From contig CALMNL010000004.1 in assembly GCA_937868765.1 (NCBI GenBank), forward strand, positions 1,190,749-1,254,748: DNA of 64,000 nt. Direction: 5' to 3'. Of this stretch, positions 1 through 9,791 are shown piece after piece. Numbering within the stretch: position 1 is the stretch's first letter; each line of letters begins with the position of its first letter. Made by a program: the position numbers and the translations under genes. This DNA is from an uncultured Desulfatitalea sp. GTDB taxonomy: Bacteria; Desulfobacterota; Desulfobacteria; Desulfobacterales; Desulfosarcinaceae. The notes under the pieces are model-generated. The model was not told the DNA's origin. It saw only the letters and a program-made list of their open reading frames with translations, and made no database searches.

Positions 1-1
1 C

Positions 2-457
2 TTCGGCTCGTTGAACAATACGCGCCTCTCGGCCGCGGCCGGCGCCGTGGGCTGCGCCCAGGCCTGCCTGGACATCGCCACCAAGTACTGCAACGAGCGC
101 AAGCAGTTCGGCCAGCCCATCGGCAAGTTCCAGATGAACCAGGACCTCATCGCCCAGATGGTGTGCGACGTGGAAGCCGCCCGCCTGCTGGTTTACAAGG
201 CCTCGCTGCAGAAGGACGACGGCAACCTGGGCAACGGCATGGAGGTGGCCCAGGCCAAGTACTTCGCCGGCGAGACCGCCATGAAGTGCGCCAACTACGC
301 CCTGCGCATCATGGGCGCCTACGGCTACTCCACCGAGTACCCGGTGGCCCGCTACTACCGCGACATCCCCACCTACGTCATGGTGGAAGGCTCGGCCAAC
401 ATCTGCAAGACCATCATCGCCCAGGATCAGCTCGGCTACCGCAAGGCCAATCGGTAA
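2..457 (+). CDS. Acyl-CoA dehydrogenase, C-terminal part (5' truncated by window edge)
   Basis: This is the last ~151 residues of a flavin-dependent acyl-CoA dehydrogenase, open to the left edge of the window. It contains the C-terminal helical domain: the CNERKQFGQPIGKFQ segment that follows the FAD-binding region, a GAYGYSTEYPVARYYRD stretch, and VEGSANICK near the end, where short-chain enzymes carry the EGT/EGS motif with the catalytic glutamate. Such enzymes oxidise acyl-CoA to enoyl-CoA and pass electrons to ETF. The LNNTRLSAAAGAVG and YSTEYPVARYYRD pattern resembles the glutaryl-CoA/cyclic acyl-CoA dehydrogenases of anaerobic delta-proteobacteria. That substrate guess is inference, because most of the protein is missing. 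A hairpin terminator follows the stop codon directly. Confidence 0.85.
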   Translation, partial: FGSLNNTRLSAAAGAVGCAQACLDIATKYCNERKQFGQPIGKFQMNQDLIAQMVCDVEAARLLVYKASLQKDDGNLGNGMEVAQAKYFAGETAMKCANYALRIMGAYGYSTEYPVARYYRDIPTYVMVEGSANICKTIIAQDQLGYRKANR

Positions 458-461
458 GATT

Positions 462-503
462 CGAGTCCGGGCGTCAGGATCTCCGACGCCTGGACTCGGT
501 TTT
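462..503 (+). terminator. Rho-independent terminator after acyl-CoA dehydrogenase
   Basis: Positions 462-475 pair with 485-498 (CGAGTCC with GGACTCG, then GGCGTC with GACGCC, one G-U between them) around a 9-nt loop. A short run of four T follows. It sits 5 bp after the stop codon at 457 and separates that gene from the Sec gene at 521. Confidence 0.7.
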
Positions 504-520
504 AAGTGTAAGGGGCACGT

Positions 521-1138
521 ATGCCATCGGTTTTAGAAGTCTTCTCCGACTACATCTGACCCTGGTGCTACTTCGTTACCGGGCGTATCGAACGAGCACA
601 GCAGGAGTTGGATCTGACGGTTCGCTGGACGGCCTTTCCGCTGCACCCCGAAACACCGGACGGGGGGCGCAGCCTGGAAGAGCTCTTCGCCGGTCGCGGG
701 GTGGATATTCCCGCGGTCCTGGCCCGCCTGAAAAGCACGGCCGCCGATCTGGGGCTGCCCTTCACCGCGCGATCCATGACCTACAACAGCCGCCGGGCCC
801 AGGAGCTGGGCAAATGGGCCGAGGCCGAAGGCCGGGGCGAGCGCTTCCACCATCTGGTTTTCGAGGCCTACTTCGCCCACGGCCGCAACATCGCCCAGCT
901 GCAGGTGCTGGCCGAGCTGGTCGCGGCCGCGGGCCTGGACCCCGCGGCGGCCCAAAGGGTACTGGACGAGGGCCGCTACCAGGCCGCGGTGGACGCGGAT
1001 TGGCGCCGCAGCCGGGAATTGGGCATCACGGCCGTACCCACCTTTCAAATCCAGGGCCGCCGCCTGGTGGGCGCCCACCCGTACGAGGCCATCCGGGATC
1101 TGGCCCTGCTCGCCGGCGCCGCGGCCAAAAAATCCTGA
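521..1138 (+). CDS. DsbA/FrnE-family thiol oxidoreductase with in-frame UGA (selenocysteine) in the redox motif
   Basis: From ATG 521, preceded by AAGGGG, the frame reads to a stop at 1136-1138 except for one TGA at 557-559. Reading that codon as selenocysteine gives a 205-aa protein beginning MPSVLEVFSDYI-U13-PWC16. FrnE/DsbA-family proteins have F-S-D-x-x-C-P-W-C-Y at this point, so U replaces the first, nucleophilic Cys of the CPWC motif. Homology runs unbroken on both sides: TGRIERAQQ and LTVRWTAFPLHPE follow the TGA, and the cis-Pro segment GITAVPTFQIQGRR lies near residue 175. The length fits the family. The role would be thiol-disulfide exchange. There is no signal peptide, so a cytoplasmic site is expected, as for FrnE-type proteins. 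Starting at the internal TTG 608 would remove the active site and the first beta strand, so a truncated gene is less likely. A simple nonsense mutation cannot be excluded from sequence alone. Confidence 0.85.
557..599 (+). promoter_or_regulatory. UGA recoding site with candidate bacterial SECIS hairpin
   Basis: Downstream of the UGA at 557-559, GTGCU 565-569 pairs with AGCAC 595-599, and CGUU 574-577 pairs with AACG 591-594. CGG 580-582 can continue the stem with UCG 588-590, with A578 and C579 bulged. This leaves an apical loop G-C-G-U-A at 583-587. A G at the first loop position, about 23 nt after the UGA, matches what is known of bacterial SECIS elements bound by SelB. I folded it by eye; no energy was computed. 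Confidence 0.6.
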
Positions 1139-1188
1139 AGGCCGGCAACGCGTTCCGCCGTCTTAGGTGGCCTTTTTCCGCAACCCAA

Positions 1189-1204
1189 GGGTAGCGCGCT
1201 ACCC
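1189..1204. repeat. Perfect 16-bp palindrome in the 1139-1421 intergenic region
   Basis: GGGTAGCG is followed directly by its reverse complement CGCTACCC. With no loop it is a poor RNA hairpin, so it looks more like a dimeric protein-binding site than a terminator. It lies about 50 bp after the Sec oxidoreductase gene and 220 bp before the next start. Nothing else recognisable was seen in this gap. Confidence 0.35.
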
Positions 1205-1421
1205 AACCATTTACTTTCTTTCATACGCCGGGGGCCGGCAGGGACGGGTCGGCCGGTGGCCGGATCAAACCCTCCAAACGGGCAACCTATCTGAATCAAA
1301 TGAGAATCAGGGGTTGCTCGGGAGGAAGGCATATCTTTGCGCCCAGGATGGGCATGAAAAATGCTTCAAGTTTCGAGGCGTTTGCGAACCACACTTTTTG
1401 CGTCACAAGGAGGCTGTTCCC

Positions 1422-1973
1422 ATGCCCATGCCTTTAGGACATACCGCCATCGGTCTCGTCGCTTTCGAGACCGCCCGAACCCCCCAGCGCTCGGGTAACC
1501 GCCTGGCCCTGTGCGCCTATATCACTGTTTTGGCCAACCTGCCCGACCTGGACATCCTCTTCGGGCTGCTCGTCACCGGAAACGGTTCGGCCTTTCACCG
1601 CGGCCCGACCCACAGCCTGCTCTTCGCCCTGGGGGCCGGCTATCTGGCGTCCCGGCTCATGCGCCGGTGGCCCAACGGCCCCCAGCTGGGGTTCGCCACG
1701 AGCGCCCTGCTGATCTTCTCCCATGTGGCCGCCGACATGCTCCTGACCAGCTCGCCGGTCTCCCTTTTCTGGCCCCTGGAACTGAACTGGTCCATGGGGT
1801 ACAGCGATTGGGGCAACGTGATTCGCCTGGCTCTCTTCCAGAGTCTTCAGGATTTCGTGATCGCGTGCCTGGCCGGCATCTATCTCTTCATCGTACGAAA
1901 GGTACGCGGCACTACCGTGGTTCACGAAGCGCTCCTGGCACTGTTCGGTGACCGGGCCAAATCGGCCCGCTGA
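1422..1973 (+). CDS. Membrane-bound metal-dependent hydrolase-like protein (YdjM/DUF457 type)
   Basis: A 183-aa protein starting MPMPLGHTAIG, with a strong AAGGAGG site 8 bp before ATG 1422. The frame is open further upstream but has no other good start. The N-terminus has a conserved His (LGHTAIGL). ANLPDLDILFG near residue 40 and HRGPTHSLLF near residue 60 supply the Asp/His residues typical of the YdjM/DUF457 family. Several hydrophobic segments follow (LLFALGAGYL, FATSALLIFSHVAADML, FVIACLAGIYLFIV), so it is an inner-membrane protein. The family is annotated as metal-dependent hydrolase by motif and by relation to phospholipase C folds; its substrate is unknown. It stands alone, ending 8 bp before the convergent anti-sigma gene. 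Confidence 0.7.
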   Translation: MPMPLGHTAIGLVAFETARTPQRSGNRLALCAYITVLANLPDLDILFGLLVTGNGSAFHRGPTHSLLFALGAGYLASRLMRRWPNGPQLGFATSALLIFSHVAADMLLTSSPVSLFWPLELNWSMGYSDWGNVIRLALFQSLQDFVIACLAGIYLFIVRKVRGTTVVHEALLALFGDRAKSAR

Positions 1974-1980
1974 CGTTCCA

Positions 1981-2724
1981 TCAGGCATCGGCCCGCCGGG
2001 TGTGCCCTCCCAGCACCTTCTTGCCGGTGGGGCCGGTGCTGCCGCCCCGGGGCTCGATGGTAATGCCGAAGGCCTCGAATTCGGCCAGGGGACGTGCCGA
2101 ACGCACCTCCAACTGTGCCTCGCCCTGGGCGGAGACTGAAAAGAGGCCGCCACTGGTGCGCTGACCTTTCTGGATCAGCCAGAGCTGGTACTCCCGTTCC
2201 GGCGCCAAGGCCGGCAGCCCTTGGACCACCAGCATGCCCCAGCCGCCCTCCTTGAACATCAGCAGCGTGCCGCTGGCGCCGGGGGCCGCACCGGTGGGGT
2301 GCAGGTACACCAGGCTCACATTCTCCAAACCGGACCCGGAGCCGGAGGTGCGCACCTGGTGCCACATGTAGAAATTGGAAATCCCCAAAAATACGGCCAG
2401 GGCCAATCCGGCCATCATCCCGATGGGCGCCAGCCGGGGCCAGCCGACAAGCAGCCGTGAAAACCAGGCGAACGGCTGCCGCTCGCGGGGCGCCTCCGGT
2501 GCCATTATGCGCCGCAGGAGCCGCTGCTTCAATGCTGCGGGGGGCGCGATCTGCGGCGATCCCAGGCCCAGGCGGCCGACCACGGCGTCATACCCCTGCA
2601 CCTCGGATCGACAACGGTCGCAATGGGCGAGATGGGTCGCAATCCGCTGGCGCTCGTCTGCATCCAGGATGCCCAGCGCCAGGGAAGGCAAAAGGTCTGT
2701 GATGTGCTCGCAATCGCTGTTCAT
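1981..2724 (-). CDS. Anti-sigma factor, zinc-finger N-terminus and RskA-like C-terminal domain
   Basis: 247 aa from ATG at 2724. The N-terminus holds the zinc anti-sigma signature: a His near residue 6, then HLAHCDRC (H-x3-C-x2-C) near residue 30, which in this family grips the ECF sigma factor. One transmembrane helix (APIGMMAGLALAVFLGISNFYMW) follows at about 105-127. The rest is a periplasmic beta-rich RskA/anti-sigma-K domain with the WGMLVVQGLPALAPEREYQLWLI pattern. The gene lies 70 bp downstream of the sigma gene on the same strand. It should hold that sigma factor at the membrane until an envelope signal releases it; this is inferred from the family. Confidence 0.85.
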   Translation of the reverse strand: MNSDCEHITDLLPSLALGILDADERQRIATHLAHCDRCRSEVQGYDAVVGRLGLGSPQIAPPAALKQRLLRRIMAPEAPRERQPFAWFSRLLVGWPRLAPIGMMAGLALAVFLGISNFYMWHQVRTSGSGSGLENVSLVYLHPTGAAPGASGTLLMFKEGGWGMLVVQGLPALAPEREYQLWLIQKGQRTSGGLFSVSAQGEAQLEVRSARPLAEFEAFGITIEPRGGSTGPTGKKVLGGHTRRADA

Positions 2725-2794
2725 GGCTTTCCCAGGTGCCTGTTGTTTTCTTGTAATATACGCACGCCGCCGCCGTTTGGATCTCGGCCAATGG

Positions 2795-3352
2795 TCACGT
2801 TGCCCCCAGCGCGGCCTTGAGCTGCTGCATGGCCGCACGGATGCGCGTCTTGACCGTGCCCAGCGGCAGCGCCAAAGCCTCGGCGATCTGGCCGTGGGAA
2901 TAGCCCTGGAAGTAGGCCAGGCGCAACACCTGGCGCTGGGCTTCAGGCAACTCCCGCACGGCGCGGACCACCCTTCGGCGCTCGTCCCGATCGGCCACGT
3001 CCGTCTCCAGATCGCCGGGGGCCGGGAGCGGCGTCAGCGGGTCATCGGCCCATTGGGGCTGTTGCAGGTCCGGACGCACCTTCCCGCGCCGCAGACGGTC
3101 GATGGCCTTGTTGCGGGCAATGGCCAGCAGCCAGGTGCGCGGCGATGCGTGCCGGGCGTTGTACTCCGATGCATGCCGCCAGATCTGCACGAAGACATCC
3201 AGGGTGGCCTCTTCCGCAGTGGCCGGCTCGCCCAGCATATTTAAGGCCAGACCATAGACCGTGCTCTTGTGGCGCTCGTAGAACCGGTCGAAGGCACGTT
3301 CATCGCCTCGGGCGATTCGGTGCATCAGGGTGGCATCGTCGCTGGGGCTCAC
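2795..3352 (-). CDS. ECF RNA polymerase sigma factor (SigK-like group)
   Basis: A 185-aa extracytoplasmic-function sigma factor. I place the start at GTG 3352 because GGAAGG lies just upstream; the frame is open further but without homology. Region 2 runs from ERAFDRFYERHKSTVYGLA through EEATLDVFVQIWRHA, and EARNKAIDRLRRGKV-type residues follow. Region 4 ends with YSHGQIAEALALPLGTVKTRIRAAMQQL, the helix-turn-helix for the -35 element. The linked anti-sigma is RskA-like, which fits a SigK-type group. Pairing it with the divergent secreted protein at 3533 as a regulon member is an inference from arrangement. Confidence 0.88.
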   Translation of the reverse strand: MSPSDDATLMHRIARGDERAFDRFYERHKSTVYGLALNMLGEPATAEEATLDVFVQIWRHASEYNARHASPRTWLLAIARNKAIDRLRRGKVRPDLQQPQWADDPLTPLPAPGDLETDVADRDERRRVVRAVRELPEAQRQVLRLAYFQGYSHGQIAEALALPLGTVKTRIRAAMQQLKAALGAT

Positions 3353-3396
3353 GCGGTTTTCCTTCCGGGAATTTCCGATGGCAACAGTTTTGGGCA

Positions 3397-3424
3397 AACA
3401 TAATGGAGGCCGGGAGGGTGTCAA
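3397..3424 (-). promoter_or_regulatory. Candidate sigma-70 promoter for the ECF sigma operon
   Basis: On the minus strand, TTGACA (3419-3424) is followed after 16 bp by TATGTT (3397-3402). The predicted start near 3390 leaves a leader of about 38 nt before GTG 3352. The -35 is perfect and the -10 matches 4 of 6. I found no convincing ECF-type promoter for the divergent gene by eye. Confidence 0.5.
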
Positions 3425-3532
3425 GGCGAGAAACTTGGCACCGTGGGCAATCCAAAATCGGCCCGGGTGCGTATACATGTCCAAAACCGACAGCCTACAC
3501 GGCCCCACACGGGGCGTTGAAAGGAAACCACC

Positions 3533-3952
3533 ATGAAAAAATTATCCGTGCTACTGATGACGATCACCCTCGGCGCTTTGGTTGTCACCCTGGCGCTGGC
3601 CGACCACCACGCCGTAAAAATCGCCGCCAAGGAAGGCCTGGGCAACTATCTCACCGATGCCAAAGGCATGACCCTCTATTGGTTCGCCAAGGATGCCGCC
3701 GGCACCAGCAATTGCAACGACGGTTGCCTTGAAAAGTGGCCCCTTTACCACCGCGACAGCATTGCCCCGCCGGCTGGAGTGGCCGCCTCGGATTTCGGCA
3801 CCATCACCCGAGGGGACGGCCAAAAACAAACCACCTTCCGCGGCTGGCCGCTGTACTACTTCGTGATGGACAAAGCGGCCGGCGACACCAAGGGCCAGGG
3901 GGTGAAGGATGTGTGGTTCGTCATCGATCCGGCCCATTTCCCCGCCAAATAG
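3533..3952 (+). CDS. Secreted protein with two COG4315 lipoprotein-like repeats (PF03640)
   Basis: 139 aa with a typical signal peptide (MKKLSVLLMTITLGALVVTLALA). The mature part has two copies of the family repeat. The first reads NYLTDAKGMTLYWFAKDAAG, followed by CNDGC and KWP. The second is RGWPLYYFVMDKAAGDTKG, ending VWFVIDP. Known members are secreted or lipid-anchored and of unknown biochemical role; the paired Trp/Tyr-rich repeats are diagnostic. It is transcribed away from the ECF sigma/anti-sigma pair across a 180-bp gap. That arrangement is common for this family and suggests control by that sigma factor. A terminator follows at 4095. Confidence 0.8.
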   Translation: MKKLSVLLMTITLGALVVTLALADHHAVKIAAKEGLGNYLTDAKGMTLYWFAKDAAGTSNCNDGCLEKWPLYHRDSIAPPAGVAASDFGTITRGDGQKQTTFRGWPLYYFVMDKAAGDTKGQGVKDVWFVIDPAHFPAK

Positions 3953-4094
3953 ACCCGACCCGAGCCGGCGCCCGCCCGGCCCCACCCGGACGGGCACCGG
4001 CTCGGCCAAAAAGCATTTGATTTTATACCCCTGCCGTTTTACACATGCTCCTGCCGACGTTTTCAACCTTAACCCGGCGCAAACACTTTCCTGT

Positions 4095-4115
4095 AAGAGG
4101 GGCCGCCCCTTTTTT
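4095..4115 (+). terminator. Rho-independent terminator after the secreted repeat protein
   Basis: GGGG 4099-4102 pairs with CCCC 4106-4109 across a CCG loop. The flanking AAGA can extend the pairing into the six-T tract at 4110-4115. It ends the 3533 gene before the EttA start at 4154. Confidence 0.75.
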
Positions 4116-4153
4116 ATTTCTGCTTACCATCGATCCCCAGAAGGAGTCATCCC

Positions 4154-5833
<1,680 letters not shown>

Positions 5834-5882
5834 GGTCGGAAGCAGAAAAACCGGACACTGGAAAAGCAAAAGGGAAAGGGCA

Positions 5883-7382
5883 TTGCCGAGCAAAAACAGC
5901 CAAAACGACCTGGCGTTGATCATCCGGTCGCAAATCCCCCTCGTCGTCATCGAAAGTCACGAAGAACAAGAGGTGCTGGCCATCATCCGCCGGATTTCCA
6001 AGCGGACGCAACAACCGGCTTTCTCCTGGACCGTCACCGAAGGGCTGGTCCACCAGGACGGGCAGGGGTACATGCTCGAGGTGGCCGAGCCCAAACTCAC
6101 CGCTCCGGAAGAACTCTTGAAGAAGATCAAAGCCCAGCGTACGGCGGGCATATATGTCTTGATCGATTTTCATCCCTATCTCAAGGATGCCCCCCACGTG
6201 GTGCGTCTCATCAAGGAAATCGCCCTGGGGTATGACTACATCGGCCACACCCTGATCCTGCTCTCCCACCAGATCGAACTGCCCACGGAACTGCAACCGT
6301 TCAGCGCCACCTTCGCCATGCCCATACCACCCAAAAAGGAGATCGCGCAGATTGTCATAGAGGAGTGCCGCAAGTGGCAGAACGGCCCGGCGCATAAAGT
6401 CAAGATCAGCCGCAAGGCCCTCGACCGGCTGGTCAACAACCTGATGGGCTTGACCGCCTCGGACTGCAAGCGGCTGGCACGCAAGGCCATTTGCGACGAC
6501 GGGGCCATCTCGGAAGCGGACCTGCCTGCCGTCATGAAGGCCAAATACCAGCTCCTCAATATGGACGGACTGTTGAGTTTCGAGTACGACACCGCCCACT
6601 TTTCCGATGTGGGCGGCCTGTCCCATTTGAAGGCCTGGCTCGACACCCGCAAGGCCGCCTTCCAGCAGAGCCCGGAGCAGTGCCGCCTGGACCCGCCCAA
6701 GGGCATCATGCTGCTGGGGGTTCAGGGCGGCGGCAAGAGCCTGGCGGCCAAAGCCGTGGCGGGCGCCTGGGGGCTGCCGCTGCTGCGGCTGGATTTTGCC
6801 GTGCTGTACAACAAGTACTTCGGGGAAACCGAGCGGAATTTGAGAAAATCCCTGAAGATGGCCGAAGTGATGGCCCCCTGCGTCCTGTGGATCGATGAGA
6901 TCGAAAAAGGGATCGCGGCCGGCGATTACGACAGCGGCACCTCCAAACGGGTGCTGGGAACCTTCCTCACCTGGATGGCCGAACGCAAGGAGCAGGTGTT
7001 TATCGTGGCCACCGCCAACGACATCTCCAACCTGCCGCCGGAGCTGATCCGCAAGGGGCGCCTGGACGAGATCTTCTTCGTCGATCTTCCCGATGGGCCG
7101 ACCCGACAGGCGATCTTCGGAATTCATTTTTCGAAAAGGGAAATGGGCCCCCAGAACTTCGACTTGCCACACCTGGCCGCCGCAACCGAAGGTTTCACCG
7201 GCGCCGAAATCGAACAGGCGATCGTCTCCACCCTCTACCGGGTCAATGCCCAGGGAATGAAGATCACCACCGAACTCATCATCGAAGAGATCCGCAAAAC
7301 CAGTCCGCTCTCGGTCGTCATGGCCGAAAAACTCGCAGAACTGCGGGAGTGGGCGGCCGTCCGGTGCGTTCGCGCCAATTAG
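5883..7382 (+). CDS. AAA+ ATPase, Ycf46-like
   Basis: 499 aa starting at TTG 5883 after a GGGAAAGGG site, 49 bp downstream of ettA. The first ~235 residues are the domain found in Ycf46-type proteins (a RecA/AAA-like module with no intact P-loop: [21 protein letters not shown]). The second half is an active AAA+ module: Walker A GVQGGGKS near 279, Walker [11 protein letters not shown] near 338, sensor-1 ATAND near 378, and [13 protein letters not shown] with the arginine finger. The P-loop is atypical (GVQGGGKS rather than GPPGTGKT) but has the essential Lys and Ser. In cyanobacteria Ycf46 is linked to photosynthesis control; in Desulfobacterota the role is unknown, and I assign none. Confidence 0.8.
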   Translation: MPSKNSQNDLALIIRSQIPLVVIESHEEQEVLAIIRRISKRTQQPAFSWTVTEGLVHQDGQGYMLEVAEPKLTAPEELLKKIKAQRTAGIYVLIDFHPYLKDAPHVVRLIKEIALGYDYIGHTLILLSHQIELPTELQPFSATFAMPIPPKKEIAQIVIEECRKWQNGPAHKVKISRKALDRLVNNLMGLTASDCKRLARKAICDDGAISEADLPAVMKAKYQLLNMDGLLSFEYDTAHFSDVGGLSHLKAWLDTRKAAFQQSPEQCRLDPPKGIMLLGVQGGGKSLAAKAVAGAWGLPLLRLDFAVLYNKYFGETERNLRKSLKMAEVMAPCVLWIDEIEKGIAAGDYDSGTSKRVLGTFLTWMAERKEQVFIVATANDISNLPPELIRKGRLDEIFFVDLPDGPTRQAIFGIHFSKREMGPQNFDLPHLAAATEGFTGAEIEQAIVSTLYRVNAQGMKITTELIIEEIRKTSPLSVVMAEKLAELREWAAVRCVRAN

Positions 7383-7441
7383 CCCCCCAACAGCAGCATC
7401 CAAAACAGGCCACTATTGCCGTGTCCATCCGGCGGTGAATC

Positions 7442-9088
7442 CTACATCCGTTTCAACCGGCAGGCTTCGGCGAAATCTTCGGGGTGGTGGCCGTTGATCC
7501 AGCGCAACTGGGCCTCGCTGAAGGCACCCGGCGATTCTGGCAGGCGGGGTAGAAAAGAGTAGAGCAGGCGCTGATCCGAATCGTTGGTGTCGAAACGTTT
7601 GGAGCATTCGATCACGGTGATCATGGCCGCGCCCAGACCGGTGAGGACGTGCATGGCCTTGAGCAGGGCCTGGTCCAGGCTGGCCCGCACCTCACGATCG
7701 GCCTCCAGCACGTTGCCGACCGGCCCGCGGGTCATCAGCTGCAGCTCCCACTGGGAGGTCTGGGCCTTGGGTGCAAAGAGCACCACATGGGCGTCCTGGT
7801 GCACCACCAGGTCGGCGGGCCGGTCGGCGCGGCCGTCCATGCGCCGGTTGGCGGCGATGGCCGCCAGGTAGCAGTCGAAAAATGGGCGCCCGCTCTGGCG
7901 CCTGAAGGCCTGGATGAATTCCTGGATCTGGTCGCCGCAGGCATAGGAGGGCAGGCTGCCCCCGTCCGGGGCGGCCACCGCCGCCGGTATCAGGGCATAC
8001 TGCTGGTGGATCTGCTGGTGGCTGGCGTGCAGCCGATAGCCGTTGGGCGCATAGTCGAAGCCGTAGTTCCACCCCCACAGGGTGGCATTGAAAGGCAGGG
8101 GAGGGCCCGGCCCGCGGCGGGCCAGCACCCCGACGACCTGCCGCCGCAAGGCCTCCAGCTCGTCCGGGCCCAATTCCCGGCGCCGGGCCGCCACCGGCAA
8201 ATCGAGCATGCGCGCCGTGCGCTCGTAGGTACGCTGGTAGTAAAGGTGGCGCATGGCGCCCACATCTTCCGCCGTCAGGGCGCCGGCCGCATAGCGCACC
8301 GTGTCATGGGCCATGTTGGCGGCATAGTGGCCCCAGGGAATGTAGCTGTTGCGCCGCAGGTACTCGAAGACATGGCTGCCCGGCCGCCGGCACTCGCCCA
8401 CGATCTCGCTCTTCCCCTGCGCGCCGGGGCGCAGCACCATGACTTCCTTGAAAATATCGGGTAGATGGGGGTTGTTGGCCACGGCGTCGAAGAGCTGTTC
8501 GTCGTGGATCATGGCCCGCAGGAGGCCGGTGGGCTCGGCCCGGTAGATGAGACCCGAGGGCCTGCCGGTTTGCGCATCGGCCTGGAAATCGCAGCTGGCG
8601 TGGGCCAGGGCGATGAGGTCGTCGGCATCGGTGGAAGTGGCGGCCACGGCCAGCTGGAGCGGCCGGGGGAGATGGCGCAAAAACGCTTCCGGCGCGGCAT
8701 CTTTGGCATGGGTCTGCAGCGTACGGGTCAGGGAAACCGGCGGCCGGGCGGCAATGGCGATGCCGCCCGGGTCAGCGGCGGCGCGCTCGGCCCAGGCGCT
8801 GCCGATATAGGTCGTGCCGCGAAAGGGAAAGGCGTTGGGAATCTCGTAGATCCAGTCCGCGGAGGGCTCCGCCACATCGCCTTCCGGAAAGTTGGCCGTG
8901 TTGAGGCACGCCTCGCCGTCGGTGCTCAGGCCCAACGGCTGGAGATACTCCCGGGAGCGCAGATTGGTAACCGTATAACTCGGTTTGTGCACGCCAAAAA
9001 TAAAGCGCCCCTCGGGCGCCACGCAGGTGCGGAGTCGAGCGGAAGAAGAAGCGGTGTCGACCATCGTGATCCCGTGGGCATCATTCAC
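7442..9088 (-). CDS. Uncharacterised 548-aa protein at the end of a catabolic operon
   Basis: I do not recognise this protein with certainty. GTG 9088 overlaps the last 8 bases of the regulator gene upstream, so translation is probably coupled; an ATG at 9064 is an alternative. It is soluble, with no signal peptide or membrane segment. Mid-protein it has NATLWGWNYGFDYAPNGYRL followed by HASHQQIHQQYALIP (about residues 340-380), a His/Gln-rich motif that weakly recalls the H-x-H-x-Q active site of GalT/HIT-type nucleotidyltransferases. Late in the chain are ADLVVHQDAHVVLFAPKAQTSQWELQLM and TVIECSKRFD. If the resemblance is real it could be a nucleotidyl transferase or hydrolase. It is equally possible that the motif is a coincidence. 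Its place after acyl-CoA genes suggests a metabolic role. Confidence 0.5.
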   Translation of the reverse strand: MNDAHGITMVDTASSSARLRTCVAPEGRFIFGVHKPSYTVTNLRSREYLQPLGLSTDGEACLNTANFPEGDVAEPSADWIYEIPNAFPFRGTTYIGSAWAERAAADPGGIAIAARPPVSLTRTLQTHAKDAAPEAFLRHLPRPLQLAVAATSTDADDLIALAHASCDFQADAQTGRPSGLIYRAEPTGLLRAMIHDEQLFDAVANNPHLPDIFKEVMVLRPGAQGKSEIVGECRRPGSHVFEYLRRNSYIPWGHYAANMAHDTVRYAAGALTAEDVGAMRHLYYQRTYERTARMLDLPVAARRRELGPDELEALRRQVVGVLARRGPGPPLPFNATLWGWNYGFDYAPNGYRLHASHQQIHQQYALIPAAVAAPDGGSLPSYACGDQIQEFIQAFRRQSGRPFFDCYLAAIAANRRMDGRADRPADLVVHQDAHVVLFAPKAQTSQWELQLMTRGPVGNVLEADREVRASLDQALLKAMHVLTGLGAAMITVIECSKRFDTNDSDQRLLYSFLPRLPESPGAFSEAQLRWINGHHPEDFAEACRLKRM

Positions 9089-9716
9089 TATAAATCACCG
9101 CCAGAATCCGGGCCCGGTCCTGCTTGGCGGTGAGCAGGTGGGGCGTGGTGGAGAGATAGTAGGCGCTGTCGCCCGGCGTCAGTTCGAAGCGTTCGGCGCC
9201 GATGTCCAATACCACGGTGCCTTCCAGGACGTAAATGAACTCTTCGCCGGTGTGCACCGATCGCTCCTGCTCCGGCATCGCCTCCAACTGCACCACCAGG
9301 GCCTCCATGTGGCGGCCTTTGACATCCGGCGCCAGGCTCATGTAGGTGTAGGCCGCCTTGCGCCCCTGGCTGGTGGCGGAACGCTCGACCACCTTGCGTT
9401 CGTCCTTGCGGGTGATGGCCCACAGCCGCTGGCCTTCATCGGCGATGAGCCGCCGCAAGGCGCTGTCCAGAGCCTTGCTCAGCTTGATGATGGTTCCCAG
9501 TTGCGGGCTGAGGCGGTTGTCCTCGATGGCGCGCAGGGTGGCTTCGTCGAACCCGGTGAGCTGGGACAAGGCCGTGATGGAGAGTCCCTTTTCTTCCCGC
9601 ACCCGGCGGATGCGGTCGCCGATATGCTCGCGGCAAGCGTCGTCGCAGGCGGCGATATCACCGGTCAAATCTGCGAAGTAATCCACATTGATCGGCGGCT
9701 TCTCTGCTGATCCCAT
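9081..9716 (-). CDS. XRE-family transcriptional regulator with C-terminal cupin domain
   Basis: 211 aa from ATG 9716, preceded by AAGGAGAG. A helix-turn-helix lies at about 33-90 (IRRVREEKGLSITALSQLTG, then EATLRAIEDNRLSPQLGTI), and a cupin barrel at about 145-211 (HTGEEFIYVLEGTVVLDIG, then LTPGDSAYYLSTTPHLL). HTH-cupin proteins sense small carboxylic acids, amino acids or CoA-linked metabolites and often repress the operon they sit in. Here the gene is fourth in a five-gene operon of acyl-CoA enzymes, 75 bp after the lyase-like gene and coupled to the unknown gene at 7442. Autoregulation of this operon, or control of the divergent icmF, is a reasonable inference. Confidence 0.85.
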   Translation of the reverse strand: MGSAEKPPINVDYFADLTGDIAACDDACREHIGDRIRRVREEKGLSITALSQLTGFDEATLRAIEDNRLSPQLGTIIKLSKALDSALRRLIADEGQRLWAITRKDERKVVERSATSQGRKAAYTYMSLAPDVKGRHMEALVVQLEAMPEQERSVHTGEEFIYVLEGTVVLDIGAERFELTPGDSAYYLSTTPHLLTAKQDRARILAVIYSE

Positions 9717-9791
9717 GATATCTCTCCTTCTTGAATCGGCGCGGATGTGCTTTCGCAAATCCCGGCCGAGCTTATGCCGTCGAAAGCGATT

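Noticed and set aside
608-1138. Start of the DsbA-like gene at TTG 608
   Set aside because: It would omit the active-site motif and first strand that are encoded in frame just upstream around the TGA.
3435-3450. TTGGCACC as a sigma-54 box upstream of the secreted repeat protein
   Set aside because: The -12 part (GCAATC at that spacing) does not match.
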